Positions 9,702 through 20,723 of a stretch of 64,000 nucleotides of DNA are shown here, one piece after another. The DNA lies in NCBI RefSeq assembly GCF_036884655.1, contig NC_088342.1, forward strand, positions 15,948,001-16,012,000, written 5' to 3'. Under the pieces are notes generated by a model. It was not told where the DNA came from, searched no databases, and was given only the letters and a program-made list of their open reading frames with translations. Made by a program: the position numbers and the translations under genes. Each line of letters opens with the position of its first letter. Positions within the stretch are counted from its first letter, which is position 1. Source of the stretch: Musa acuminata AAA Group. Its lineage: Eukaryota; Streptophyta; Magnoliopsida; Zingiberales; Musaceae.

Positions 9702-11426
9702 TTACCCTTGTTGTTGTCTCCGAAGGTGACATAGCCTTCATCTATGCTAGTGAGCTTAGAGAATTGAGATGGATCTCCGGTCATATGCCTTGAGCATCCA
9801 CTATCAAGATACCATCTCTTGCTCTTAGCTTGCGATGGTGTGGGTTTCTACAAGAAAGGATGATTTTTAGGTACCCATTTGCTTTTGGGTGCCTCAAAGA
9901 TAGATCTACATTGTTTATCATGTTGCATAGAGTTTATCATGGTTCCTTTAGGAAACCAAGTCAGTTTGTTTGGACTTATTTTCTTGAATGGACAATAATG
10001 CGTCTTGTGTCCAAATTTGCAACAAAAGTTGCATTTGGTTTGGTGTTGAACATGTAAGATGGGGCCTTTTATGAAGGTGGTTGGATTTAGGTGAGGACTT
10101 CTCACAAATCCAATTCCACTCCTTTTTGGAACGTGACCCTTGTTTGCAAGGATCATGTTCAATGACTTGCTACAAACCTCGAATTTCTTCAAGGTGTCCT
10201 TACGTAGCAGGTTTTCTTTTTGGAGAGTTTCTAGATCATGGCATTTGATACATGAATTTAAACTATCATGATATTCAGTTTTTAACTTATCAAAATCATA
10301 AGATTATCATGCTCCTTTTTTAGCAATTTGTATTTTCTATTGATAATCTTGCATTCATCAAATAAGTCATGGAAGGCATTTAATAATTCATCGAAAGATA
10401 AATCAGCATCTAATAAATTCGTTACCTCATCTCCGATGGCCATTAAGGCGTAATGAGCAACTTGCTCGGTGTTGGACTCCTCTTCTTCGGATGCGCTCGA
10501 ATCATCCTATGTTGCTTTGAGCACCTTCTTCTTTGTTGTTCTCTTTTTGGCTTGGGGACAATCACTCTTGTAGTGTCCCGGCTTTTTGCACTCATAGAAA
10601 ATAACTTGGTCCTTCTTGGGTTCAAGTTTATTTTTAGTGTCATTTTTAAACTTGTTTCTTTTAATGAATTTTTTAAATTTTCTTGTTAGAAGTGCCAAGT
10701 CATCGTCACAGTCCTCATCACTTGAGTTTTCTTTCAAGTGGTCTTCCAAAGTTCTTAGTGCCATATCCTTCCTGTTCTTTGGAAGGATGTCTTCTTGCTC
10801 TTCATGAGCTTTGCAAGTCATCTCGTAGGTCATTAATGACCCAATTAGTTCTTCAAGAGGGAAGTTGTTTAGATCTTTTGCCTCTTGAATAGCAGTGACT
10901 TTAGGATCCCAACTCTTAGGAAGGGATCTTAGAATCTTATTTACGAGCTCAAAATCCGAAAAACTTTTTCCGAGTCCTTTTAGACTGTTGACGACATCCG
11001 TGAAACAGGTAAACATGTCGCCAATAGTCTCACTCGGTTTCATTCGGAAAAGTTCGAAAGAGTGTAACAAAAGATTAATTTTTGACTCTTTCACTCTACT
11101 TGTGCCTTCATGAGTCACTTCGAGTGTGTGCAAATATCAAATGCAGTTTCACAAATCGAAACACGATTAAACTCATTTTTATCAAGTGCGTAAAATAAGG
11201 CATTCATAGCCTTTGCATTGAGAGCGAAAGCCTTCTTCTCCAAATCATTCCAATCGATCATTGGAAGAGAAGACTTCGAAAAACCATTTTCGACAAGATT
11301 CCAAAGTTCAACATCCATAGAGATAAGAAAGATCCTCATTCGGGTCTTCCAATAGGTGTAGTCCATCCCATTAAACATGGGTGGACGTGTAATAGAATAG
11401 CCCTCTTGGTTTCCAGCGTAAGCCAT
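9702..11426 (-). pseudogene. gag: gag-protease pseudogene of element E
   Basis: Gag start at 11426 (MAYAGNQEGYSITRPP, matching intact Gag). A frameshift at about 11115-11133 moves the frame. A TGG-to-TAG change at 10507-10509 stops it again, and small indels near 10305 follow. The first CCHC knuckle (10569-10610) reads FYECKKPGHYKSDC, so its first Cys is lost. The second knuckle CNFCCKFGHKTHYC (about 9985-10030) is intact. A UAG at 9848-9850 separates gag from the protease frame at the same place as in A, B and C. The protease begins with the [12 protein letters not shown] block (DSG active site) and ends abruptly at about 9702 after GDNNKGKI. Not functional. Confidence 0.88.
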
Positions 11427-11461
11427 CTCTCTTGGGTTTTAATCCGTTTGAGAGTTAACCG

Positions 11462-11474
11462 GGCTCTGATACCA
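11462..11474 (-). promoter_or_regulatory. Primer-binding site of E
   Basis: On the minus strand this reads TGGTATCAGAGCC, two bases inside the 5' LTR. It is complementary to the 3' end of plant initiator Met tRNA, the usual copia primer. Confidence 0.9.
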
Positions 11475-11476
11475 AT

Positions 11477-13197
11477 TGTTAGGATCGAGAGCACTAAGAG
11501 GGGGGGGGTGAATTAGTGCAGCAGAAAACTTTCTGCGATTAAAATCGAAAGCTGCGTTCGAACGATAAAAACAACTTCTGTATGAAAGTTGATACTAATC
11601 AAGATTAAAGTCAAACTAAGCAGGCAGTTTGCAGCTATGATGAAAACTGGAATATCGGCGCAAACTAAAATCCGACGTTCGTACGAAGAAACTGATTTAC
11701 GTCTAAATGCTGATTCGTAAATCACTTGTTTAGATAAGACGCAGTTTAAGCAGGAGTATAAAGGTAGTATGTAGTATTGGTAAAGCTCAAAACGTAAATG
11801 CAATCTGCAATATGATGATCATACGAAAAAGCAGATTTACGTCTAAACGCAGATTTACGTCTAAACGTTGAAACTTGTTCATAAAATCGCAGAGGGCAAT
11901 AGCTATTGAGAAGTTTGCAGTGAAGGTAAAATGCTCAAAGGAAATGCAAACCGAGATTTAGAGTGGTTCGGTCAATCTTGACCTACTCCACTTTTGGCTT
12001 CCTCCATCGATGAGGTCACCGACGTCAACTAGAGGCCTTCCTTCAATAGGTGAAGGCCAACCACCTTCTTACAGATTCACTCCTTTTGACGGGCTTAGGA
12101 GACAACCCTTACAGAAGTTTTCTCTCCTCTCTTTACAACTCAAACTTTGAAGAACAGAAAGAGGAGAACTAGCAGTTTTGAGCTCTAAGAACCACAGAAA
12201 GACAACAAGATTTCGAGTGTGTGTTCTACGCTTTCAGTGCTGAATGGGTGGGGTATTTATAGGCCCCAACCCAGTTCAAATTTGGAGCTCAAATATGTCA
12301 ATTCCCGGAATTCCGGGATCAGGCGGTTGCACCTCCTGATTGGGGCGGTTGCACCGCCTGGCAGAGCTCGAAGACTGAGCCTCTCGGCGGTGCCACCTCT
12401 GTCAGGGGCGGTTGCACCTCTATGCTAGAGCTCGAAGACCGAGCTCAGGTGGTTGCACCGCCTGACTGGGGAGGTTGCACCGCCTGGCAGAGCTCGAAAC
12501 TTGAGCTCTGGCGGTGCTACCTCTTGACAGAAGATGTTGCACCGCCCAGTCTCGCTCGAAGACTGAGCTTGGGGCGGTGCCACCTCTTGGCTGGGGCGGT
12601 TGCACCGCCCAGTCTCACTGGGAGACATAGCCTGGGCGGTGCTACCTCCTGGCTTGGGCGGTTGCACCTCCCACAACAATCAGGGTCCGAATGGGTTAAT
12701 CCATTCGGCCCAATTTGATTCTTTCGGGGGCCCAATTGCCCCAAGATTAAGCTAATGGGATCACCTCCCATTTCTAACTTAATCAATGTGCTAACTACGA
12801 TTATTTCCTAGGACATATTCTGCAGCTTGCTCCGGTGCGTCAATCGCTTCTTCCGGCGTGTTTCCGGCGAACTTCCGTCGATCATCCGACGAACCCTCGG
12901 TGATCCTCCTGCGGACTTCCGGCAAACTCCTGGACTTGCGACGATCCACTTGGCAAGTTCTGACGAGCTCCTTTGGCAAGCTTCTGGACTTCTCGGATTT
13001 GTTCCCGCAGAACCTCCGACGACTATCCGAACTTCCGTCGAGCTCTTGAACTCCCAACGTGATCATTGTCATGACTCCGGCGCAACTCCTAATGCATGTC
13101 TTACTTTCATCGTAGTTAATCCTGCACACTTATCCCAACACACAGATTAGACAAACAATTGACAATTGATTTCATCATCAAAATCCGAGATTCAACA
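11477..13197 (-). repeat. 5' LTR of E
   Basis: 1721 bp, same termini as the 3' LTR. It has the hairpin arms near 11491-11519, two 18-bp units (about 11830-11866), a GC-rich array (about 12320-12670) and a TATA element on the minus strand near 12250-12260. Scattered substitutions relative to 4813-6573 show that this insertion is clearly older than A. Confidence 0.92.
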
Positions 13198-13202
13198 TTA
13201 CG
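13198..13202. repeat. Target-site duplication of E (right copy)
   Basis: TTACG, identical to 4808-4812. The host LTR continues with GACGTACTAGGCC, which matches 20702-20714 in the other H LTR. Confidence 0.9.
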
Positions 13203-13964
13203 GACGTACTAGGCCACTATGTCGTAGTCCCTGGACGATATAGGGGAATCCAATCCCTTAGACCTATCTGTCCTCAGTTACCGTGTACCTATAGTCCCTC
13301 ATCAATAAAATATCCTAGAGACCGTATACTAGGCATGATGGTGCTAGAACCATATGGTTTTTACTCGATTTTGGCTCTAATCGGATTCTCCAATAGAACT
13401 CTTTCTCTCTCGATCTGAATGACCCTAGCAAGAGATTTGTTTGAGCAAAAATATATGAAATATTTCTCTCATGATACCGAGAGTGGATGATCCTATATCA
13501 ACACTCAATAGTCCTCGTAAGGTTGGTTACCACTCCCGATGATCGGCTGTACTAAATTTGGAACATCTAAGCTTATAAGTTTGGTATTTAAGAGTGGAGT
13601 ACACATACAGGACATCCTTAGTGTCTTAAGTCAAAGGACTAAGTATACCACTAGGATAACATAATCACTGTCTGACAATGAGGTATCATTAACCATCCAA
13701 CATTTTGTGAGCGGATCAATCAGTGAACTCATTCTCCAATGAGCACCAGCACTGTAGTCCTAGTGTCCCCACACGAGCAGCTATGAGACCAACTGCCTCC
13801 ATTATATGGATAGGTATACAACACACCAATATATCAGTTTATCTCGATATCTCTTTCGAGTAACCTATGACCGTGATTATTTAGGGTTTGTGTTTAAAGG
13901 TAAATCGATCTCATTATCGTAATCTCATCACAATCCGATTTTCATTACACAAATCTATGGGCAT

Positions 13965-14007
<43 letters not shown>

Positions 14008-14127
14008 TATATGCAATAAGCAATATAAAGTGATAAAATGTCAAAATATAATACGCAAAAGGAATGTGTATCATGTCACACGTGCCATCACACGCGTGAT
14101 TAGCTTATAGGGCACCTATGACTAGCA
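13203..14127 (-). repeat. 3' LTR of H, second half
   Basis: Continuation of the H LTR after E. The last 330 bases match 22293-22614 (the GCAATAAGCAATATAAAGTG block, then CACCTATGACTAGCA at the end). A (TA)n run lies at about 13968-14004. A purine-rich tract on the minus strand (AAGTGGGAG, about 14128-14140) follows directly, as expected for the polypurine tract of a minus-strand element. Confidence 0.85.
13968..14004. repeat. (TA)n microsatellite
   Basis: About 18 TA units within the H LTR. The paralogous LTR at 22480 has only about four, so the run expanded in this copy. Confidence 0.95.
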
Positions 14128-17100
14128 AACTCCCACTTGACCTAAAGCCAATCACTTTTGTGTCTAATCCCCATCAGACCCCTGTGATGCACAAAGATAA
14201 TATGAGACAATGACTTAGATGGAACTCTTTCCACCACTACATCTCCTTGGGTCACGATCTCTCTAATCAGGTGAAACCTCCTCAGAATGTACTTAGACTT
14301 CTGATGAGACTTGGGTTCCTTCGCTTGAGTAGTCGCCTCATTATTGTCACAATATAAGGGAATTGACTCCTCATTACTTGGCATGACTCCTAGATCTGTG
14401 ATGAACTTTTTCATCTAGACTCCCTCCTTTGCTATCTCTACTACAGCAATATACTCTGCCTTTGTGGTTAATTCAGCAATAGTATCTTACTTAGAACTCT
14501 TCCAGCATACTGCTCCTCTATTCAGGGTGAACACATACTCTGAATTAGACTTACTATCATCGATATCAGATTAAAAACTTGAGTCCGTGTAGCCTTCAAC
14601 CTAGAGGCAACTATCTCAATATACTAGTAAAAGATCCTTAGTCTTTCTCAAGTACTTATGGATACACTTTACTACTTTCTAGTGCTTCAAGCCTGGATTA
14701 GCCTGATACCTAATCATGACACTTAAAGCATGTGCTATATATGGTTGGTACATAGCATGACATACATGATAGACCCTATCGCTGAGGCATAGGGAATCCT
14801 ATCCATGTTCACCATTTCTTCAGGAGTCTTTGGGGACATACTCCTAGAAAGCGATATCCCATGTCTCATCGATATGAGACCACTCTTGAAATTTTTTATG
14901 CTAAACCTTTTGACAATGGTATCTATATACCTAGACTAGGATAAGCCAAGCATTCTCTTGGATCTATCTTTGTAGATTTAAATCCCCAAGATATAAGATG
15001 CTTCCCTTAAGTCCTTCATGGAGAAGTGTCTAAATAGCTAAGCTTTTACTATGGATAGAATTCTTATATCATTTCCAATGATCAGGATGTTATCCATATA
15101 TAGCACCAAGAAAGTGATAGTGCTCCCACTTAGCTTCCTGTATACATAAAGCTCATCTTCATTCTTAACAATGTCATAAGATATGATCGCCTCATCAAAT
15201 CTTATGTTCCAACTTCAGAAAGCTTGCTTCAGTCCATAAATGGACTTAAACAACTTACACACCCTATCTGGGCAGTCCTTATACAAGAATCCCTCAAGCT
15301 ATATCATATACACCTCTTCCTCGAGGTTGTCATTGAGGAACGCAGTTTTCACTTCAATCTGCTAGATCTCATAATCATAGTGTGCAATAATAGCCAATAG
15401 AATTTAGATGAATTTTAGCATGACTATAGGTGAGAAGGTTTCGTCATAGTAAACAACTTGCTTTTGACGATACCCCCTAGCCACTAGCCTTGCTTTATAG
15501 GTCTCTACATTTCCATCTACTTTGATTTTCTTCTTGAACATTCGCTTGCAACCGATGGGTACAATACCCTCAAGTGCATCAACTAGGTTCCAAATCTTAT
15601 TGGAGTATATGAAATCCATCTCAGAATTTATGGCTTCATGCCACTTCCCGGAGTCGATACTCGTAATAGCCTCCTTGTAGGTCTGAGGATCAATATCTTC
15701 AACATCCTATCCTCTAATATGTCCCAAATATCACTCAAGAGGATGAGACACTCTGTCGAACGTATGTAAAGTTGGAACTTGGTGCTTGGTGCCTGAACAG
15801 ACTTGGGTTGTGCAATGGTTCTTGAGCTAGGTTCTCCAACCTTGCTCAACTCTATCACGCTCCCACTATCTCCACTAAGAATGTGTTCTTTCTTAAGGAA
15901 TACCGCTCTCTCGGCTACAAAAACTATTTGGTCCTCGAGAATATACAAATAATACCCACAAGTATCTTTGGGGTATCCTACGAACTTGCACCACTCCATC
16001 CTCGATTCCAACTTATCGGGATTGTGTCTTTTAATAGGGCAGCCCTAAATCTTCATAACCTTAAGATTAGGCTTCTTCCCTTTCAATATCTCATATGGTG
16101 TAAACACTACCAACTTAGTTGTAACTCTGTTCAGAAGGTAAGCTGCGGTCTCTAGGGTGTATCCCCAAAATGAGATGGGTAGGTCGGTAAAGCTCATCAT
16201 GGACCGCACCATGTCTAATAGTATACGATTCCTCCTTTCAGATACACCATTGAGCTGAGGTGTATAAAAGGTGCCTATTCAGATAGAATCCCATAGTCCT
16301 TGTGGAACAGGGTGAACTCTGTACTCAAGTACTCACCTACTCGATCTGATCAAAGAGTCTTGATACTCTTTCCAATCTAGTTCTCCACTTCATTCTAATA
16401 CTCTCTGAATTTCTCAAAGGCCTCGGACTTATACTTTATTAAGTTTACGTGTCCATACCTTAAGAAATCATCAAGAAAAGTAATAAAGTAGGAGTAACCA
16501 CCTATGACATAAGTTGACACGAGTCTACATACATCACTATGTATGAGTTCCAATAGCTTAGTGGCTCTCTCTCTAGTTTTACTAATAGGAGAGTTGGTCA
16601 ATTTTCCATGAAGGCAAGGCTCGCATGTTGCATATGACTCATAGTCGAATAGATCTAGATATCCATCATTTAGCAACTTTTGAATCCTTCCCTCATGGAT
16701 GTGACCTAACCTATAATGCCATAGGTATACACTATTCACCTTATCTCGTTTCCTCTTGGACACACTTACATTCATGATATGTGGAGCAATGTATAGCATA
16801 AACAAACCATTATGAAATATTCCTCTCATGATAACCTCATCATCTAATAATATTGAAAAACTATTGTTATAAAAACCTAATTTATATCCACTAATTATCA
16901 AACATGAAATTGAAATAATATTTTTTATAATAGAAGGAACAAAATAGCATACATCCAATGTAATAATAGCTCCACCAAGCAGATGTAGGGTGACCTCGCC
17001 ATCAGCTACTATAGCAACTTTTGTTCCATTGCGCATCTTGAGGTCCATCTCGTCTCTCGCCAATGTCCTAGGTCTTGTCAGAACCCGCAACAAATTATAG

Positions 17101-17171
17101 ATGTGATAAGCACTATCAGTATTCAATACCCATATGTTATCATAAGAGTCTGACAAATGGAGACTGATCAT
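14128..17171 (-). pseudogene. pol: pol pseudogene of element H (protease, integrase, RT, RNase H)
   Basis: Angela/Tork-like pol on the minus strand. The best open pieces are protease-integrase at 16395-17171 (GHIHEGRIQKL zinc region, CEPCLHGK, integrase core LIHSDVC), integrase tail at 15628-16011, RT start at 15404-15619 (KKIKVDGNVETYKARLVARGY) and RNase H end at 14142-14414 (LYCDNNEA, SKYILRRFHLIRE). Between them the frame is cut by many stops. The protease reads LNTDSAYH where family members have DTGS, so the catalytic Asp and Gly are lost. The RT box near 15085-15100 reads YMDN instead of YVDD/YMDD. Not functional. Confidence 0.88.
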
Positions 17172-17174
17172 GAA

Positions 17175-17970
17175 TATACATAAAACTCCTCTAAGCTTTT
17201 GTTTTGCCCTCTTTGCAAGGTGCTCTTTGCAGTTCCTCTTCTAGTGTCCATCTTTGCTATAGTGGAAGCACTAGCCTTTGTCCTTTGCTGGGTCTTTCTT
17301 AATAACCTTTACTTTACCCGGTTTACCCTTGGCCTTGCCCTTTTTAAGGGACTTTTCTACCTTCATTTTCTTTTTGGTCTCACTAGTATAGAGAACTAGC
17401 TTTTCTTTCTTGATGGTGCTTTTGGCCTTCCTTAACATATTAAACAACTCATTGAGAGTCACCTCAAGCTTGTTCATATTAAAGTTCATTTTGAACTATG
17501 AAAATGAATCTGGTAGGGACTGAAGCATAAGATCCACACACAGGTTATCCTCTAGGATCATTCCTAGACCTGTGAGTCTCTCTATCTACTCAATCATCTT
17601 TAGGACATTGTTCTGAACTGATGTCCCCTCAGTCATCCTAGCGCGGAAGAGGCTCTTGGACATCTCATATCATTGAGTCCTTCCTTATTCCTCAAACAGT
17701 TTACGGACATATAGGAGAATGGATCTGACATCCATCTTTTCATGTTATCTTTGTAACTCAGGAGTCATGGATCCCAACATGTAACATTAAGCAAGAGTGG
17801 AGTCATCTATGTACTTCATGTAGTGAGTGATCTTATCCACACTTGCCCCTTCCTCGGGCGAAGGCATCACTGTATCAAGGATGTACACGATTTTCTTCAT
17901 CATGAGAACGATTCTCAAGTTGTAGAGTTAATCCATATAATTCGGACTAATAAGGTGGTTGACATCAAGT
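17175..17970 (-). pseudogene. gag: gag pseudogene of element H
   Basis: Copia Gag of the Angela type. The Lys-rich piece at 17271-17489 follows [19 protein letters not shown]. The upstream capsid-like region (about 17490-17970) is readable but holds at least five stops. The nucleocapsid knuckle at about 17210-17250 is damaged: its second Cys is replaced and a stop sits in the H-C interval. The equivalent gag tail in M (2937-3180) keeps a good knuckle. Confidence 0.8.
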
Positions 17971-18193
17971 ATGCCACCTAAGGGATTTAAAAGTGATATT
18001 TTCTAAAAATAAAGATGCAATAGAAATAAATAACATACAGATTTTATAGGAAAATAAAAAAAAGATATGAACTTTTATCTTAATCTACTCCCACTATTTT
18101 TCTAGTAAGTTATGAGACACCCTCAGCACGTGAAACGGAAGTCTCCAGCAGACTTCTAGTGGGGATCGAGATCTAATTAGCGTCCTAGTGTAA

Positions 18194-18490
18194 CCTCGAG
18201 GGACTCCACCAATCACACTAAACCCAAAAGGTAGGTAACTCTTGTCGATCACAACTCCTTATTATTCCCATCCTATTCGGCCTCCATACCACCGTGGTCT
18301 CGAGAGACTCGACCAACTATAACGTTCGGTTAAGTCAACACCATCATTACAAGATGAATTTGATTCGATAATATACCCTTGAGGGCCTCGACCAATCATA
18401 TCATATCCTTTGGATACCGGTGACATCTTTATGTCATAAGAAAGATAGTGAATCGTGATATAGGTGAGCCCTGAGGGACTCGACCAACTC
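18194..18490. repeat. Four spaced direct repeats in the H leader
   Basis: CTCGAGGGACTC(C/G)ACCAA-like units at about 18194-18215, 18298-18320, 18378-18400 and 18469-18490, spaced 80-104 bases apart. They suggest an old tandem array with roughly 90-bp period. Confidence 0.65.
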
Positions 18491-19299
18491 AACCTACGTC
18501 GAGAATCGATCCCTACCTATAACGATGGAAGGCCACGTGGGTCAATCTAATTGCCTCATGTTTACCAACTTAATGTTATCGATAGAGGGGATTTTGATTT
18601 GGTCTCCTAATATGACATGTCACACACATATATATTTAATATATATCAACATCGCATTCAAATATATATATATACATATCTAGTAGGTGTACAAGTAATC
18701 ACACATTATATAAGCAATCACACAAGATGATCATGGAACACAACCTAATATGATCAGGCCTGAACTAGTGGGCCTAATCACTCACATAAAGATCTATGTA
18801 TGCAACGGTGCATCTCCATGCCTTGTGAACGAACATCCATCTCATCCTTATCAGTTTCGTCGGCATCTCGGCACATCTCCATGCGTCGTGATCGTCCTTA
18901 TCAGCCTTATAGGTTTCACTATCACTTCCACGCTCCCGCTGTGCCTCCTCGTATGATTATAACTTAATCACAGGCACGTAGGCCCAATAATAAAGTAGTG
19001 GCTCACAAGCCCTGATAATAATAATAATCACAAGTACATACACATCACACGATCTATGATCATCCATCTACATCATACATCACAATTAAATATCATTATA
19101 TAGGACTACCAAATAATAATAATAGTTCATTAAACCTTTTAATTAACTAATATTTTTTTGAAGTTAGGGACATGTAGGAAATTTTCTAAATTATGTGGCA
19201 TATTTACATAATCTGGATAAAAAGGATAGAATTCAGAATTTTTGAAATTTCGAGGGATAAAACTATCATTTTCCCAAAAAACCCTAAGCCCTGCACTTC

Positions 19300-19770
19300 T
19301 CCCCTATTGTGTTGCGGCGGTCGCCGCCACCCCACCGACAACAGCCATTATAGGGGGGCGGGGGTGCCACCTCTGCCCGGGGGCAACTCGGTCGTGGGCA
19401 AGCACCCCTATGGGCACCACTATAGGCCACGGTCGCCCCTGCGGGTGGTGCTGCTTCGACGGGCGAGCTCCCCTACGTGCAGCGCCACCCTTGCAAGCGG
19501 TTCTACCTAGGGGTGCAATGCCCATAAGCGGCACTGCCCCCTAATGGGCGGACACCCCTATGGCCTGTTCTGCTCATGGTCGCAATGCCCGCAAGTGCCT
19601 TTGCCCACGGGCGTCGTTGCGGGTGCCACCCGTAGGCACCGCTGCCACTTTGTGCATAGGTCACCGCCTCGAGCAAGGGCAGCCGCCCCTGCTTACAAGC
19701 GGCTCGCCTGCAAGCACTATGGCCACAAGCACCCCCCTTGCTATAGTGTTCATCCATGGCTGAGAGCAGC
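19300..19770. other. GC-rich island in the H leader
   Basis: About 470 bases of CpG-rich DNA within AT-rich flanks. It is built from short inverted words of the CCCCTATGGGC and GGGCACC kind. It resembles in style, but not in exact sequence, the palindromic arrays of the Sirevirus LTRs. Confidence 0.7.
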
Positions 19771-19958
19771 ACTTGCTATTCTCGGCCATGCTAATTTTGG
19801 TCAGGTCAAGAGCATCAAACATGCTCTTCAATCAACCTCTTGGGCAGCAATAATTGCTGCCACTTTTTTTTTGCATCAATAATTTTGACATCAAAAGATT
19901 TTTTCAAAAAAAACATAACACATACAATTTAAAACCAATCTTTCACATAAACAACCTA

Positions 19959-19970
19959 GCTCTGATACCA
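19959..19970 (-). promoter_or_regulatory. Primer-binding site of H
   Basis: Minus strand TGGTATCAGAGC, one base inside the LTR TG at 19972. Complementary to initiator Met tRNA. Confidence 0.88.
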
Positions 19971-19971
19971 T

Positions 19972-20723
19972 TGTAGTGAAATTTAGGGGCGGCATCACAT
20001 GCACAACGGAAGAACAGAAAATAAAATTCCTAGATATCCCAAAAAGGTGTTCATCATCATGTGAAGATTTGTTCGCAAAATTCGAAAAATTGAAAACTAC
20101 ATATATAAAAGATTGTATTTTACCTAGGGAGATTGTATATCCTTGAATCCCTATAGATCTATAGGAGAGGATAAAGGAGGTCAAGCGCCCTCTTCGATAG
20201 CGATGATTTACACAATAGGGATGCGATAACGCTCCTCCAATCGCTACCCAAAACACTACACTTGCTATTTGAGGAGGAGAAGGAGATAGGAGAATAGGAG
20301 TTGGCAACCAAAAACCTCTAACCTATGGGTGTTTGACTCCCTCTTATTTATAGAGGCCCCTTGTCAATTTAACCCTAATGGATCCTGCCCTCTTGGGCAT
20401 TGGATCTCCATCCAACTACCCAAGCCTCTTTGATTAGTGGATCTCTTATTGAATAGTATCTCATTGTATTTTATTTGATCTCATCCATATGATCCAATAA
20501 TTTAGAAGCTTATTAGATATCCAATAAGATATGGGCTCCGACGGATATCTCATATCCGAACCTCTACACATCGCAACGCATACCATATGTGTGTGATCCT
20601 CTAAGCCCAATATCGAGCTAGCCACGAGTCATACCTGTCAAAACTCCTTCTAGCTTAGTGAATTATTATCTCTATAATAATTCACTCGACTCATCAATTG
20701 CGGACGTACTAGGCCACTACGCC
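19972..20723 (-). repeat. LTR shared by H (5') and I (3'), first half
   Basis: Begins TGTAGTGAAATTTAGGGG next to the primer site. Homologous to 4086-4812 and the start of 13203-14127, up to AGGCCACTACGCC. It is interrupted by the N fragment; about 560 bases of LTR present in the other copy (after 13225) are missing here. Confidence 0.85.

Larger units (their letters stand above)
4813..13197 (-). mobile_element. Element E: non-autonomous Sirevirus derivative carrying a passenger gene
   Basis: 8385-bp element with two complete LTRs (3' LTR 4813-6573, 5' LTR 11477-13197), perfect TTACG target duplication, primer-binding site (11462-11474) and terminal polypurine tract (6574-6588). In coding order the interior has gag and the start of protease (11426 to 9702), then about 360 bases of unrecognised sequence, then a transcription-unit-like segment (about 9340-7922) with a non-retroviral-enzyme ORF, then AT-rich 3' noncoding DNA. 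No integrase, RT or RNase H is present. Since both LTRs and the duplication surround this arrangement, it moved in this form and must have used enzymes from another copy. Confidence 0.88.
17975..19958 (-). other. 5' leader of element H
   Basis: About 2 kb between the primer site and gag. It contains four spaced direct repeats (18194-18490), AT-rich DNA (18600-19260) and a compact GC-rich island (about 19300-19770). No ORF looks genuine; frames in the island are open on both strands because of composition. Confidence 0.65.

Noticed and set aside
9830..10057. Plus-strand ORFs antisense to gag (also 10453, 10616, 43801 and 44437)
   Set aside because: Antisense shadows of conserved gag sequence, recurring wherever gag recurs.
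19242..19882. Several overlapping ORFs of about 60-112 aa on both strands in the GC-rich leader block
   Set aside because: Open in many frames because of GC-rich composition. No start context, no domain and low-complexity Pro/Ala/Arg-rich products.
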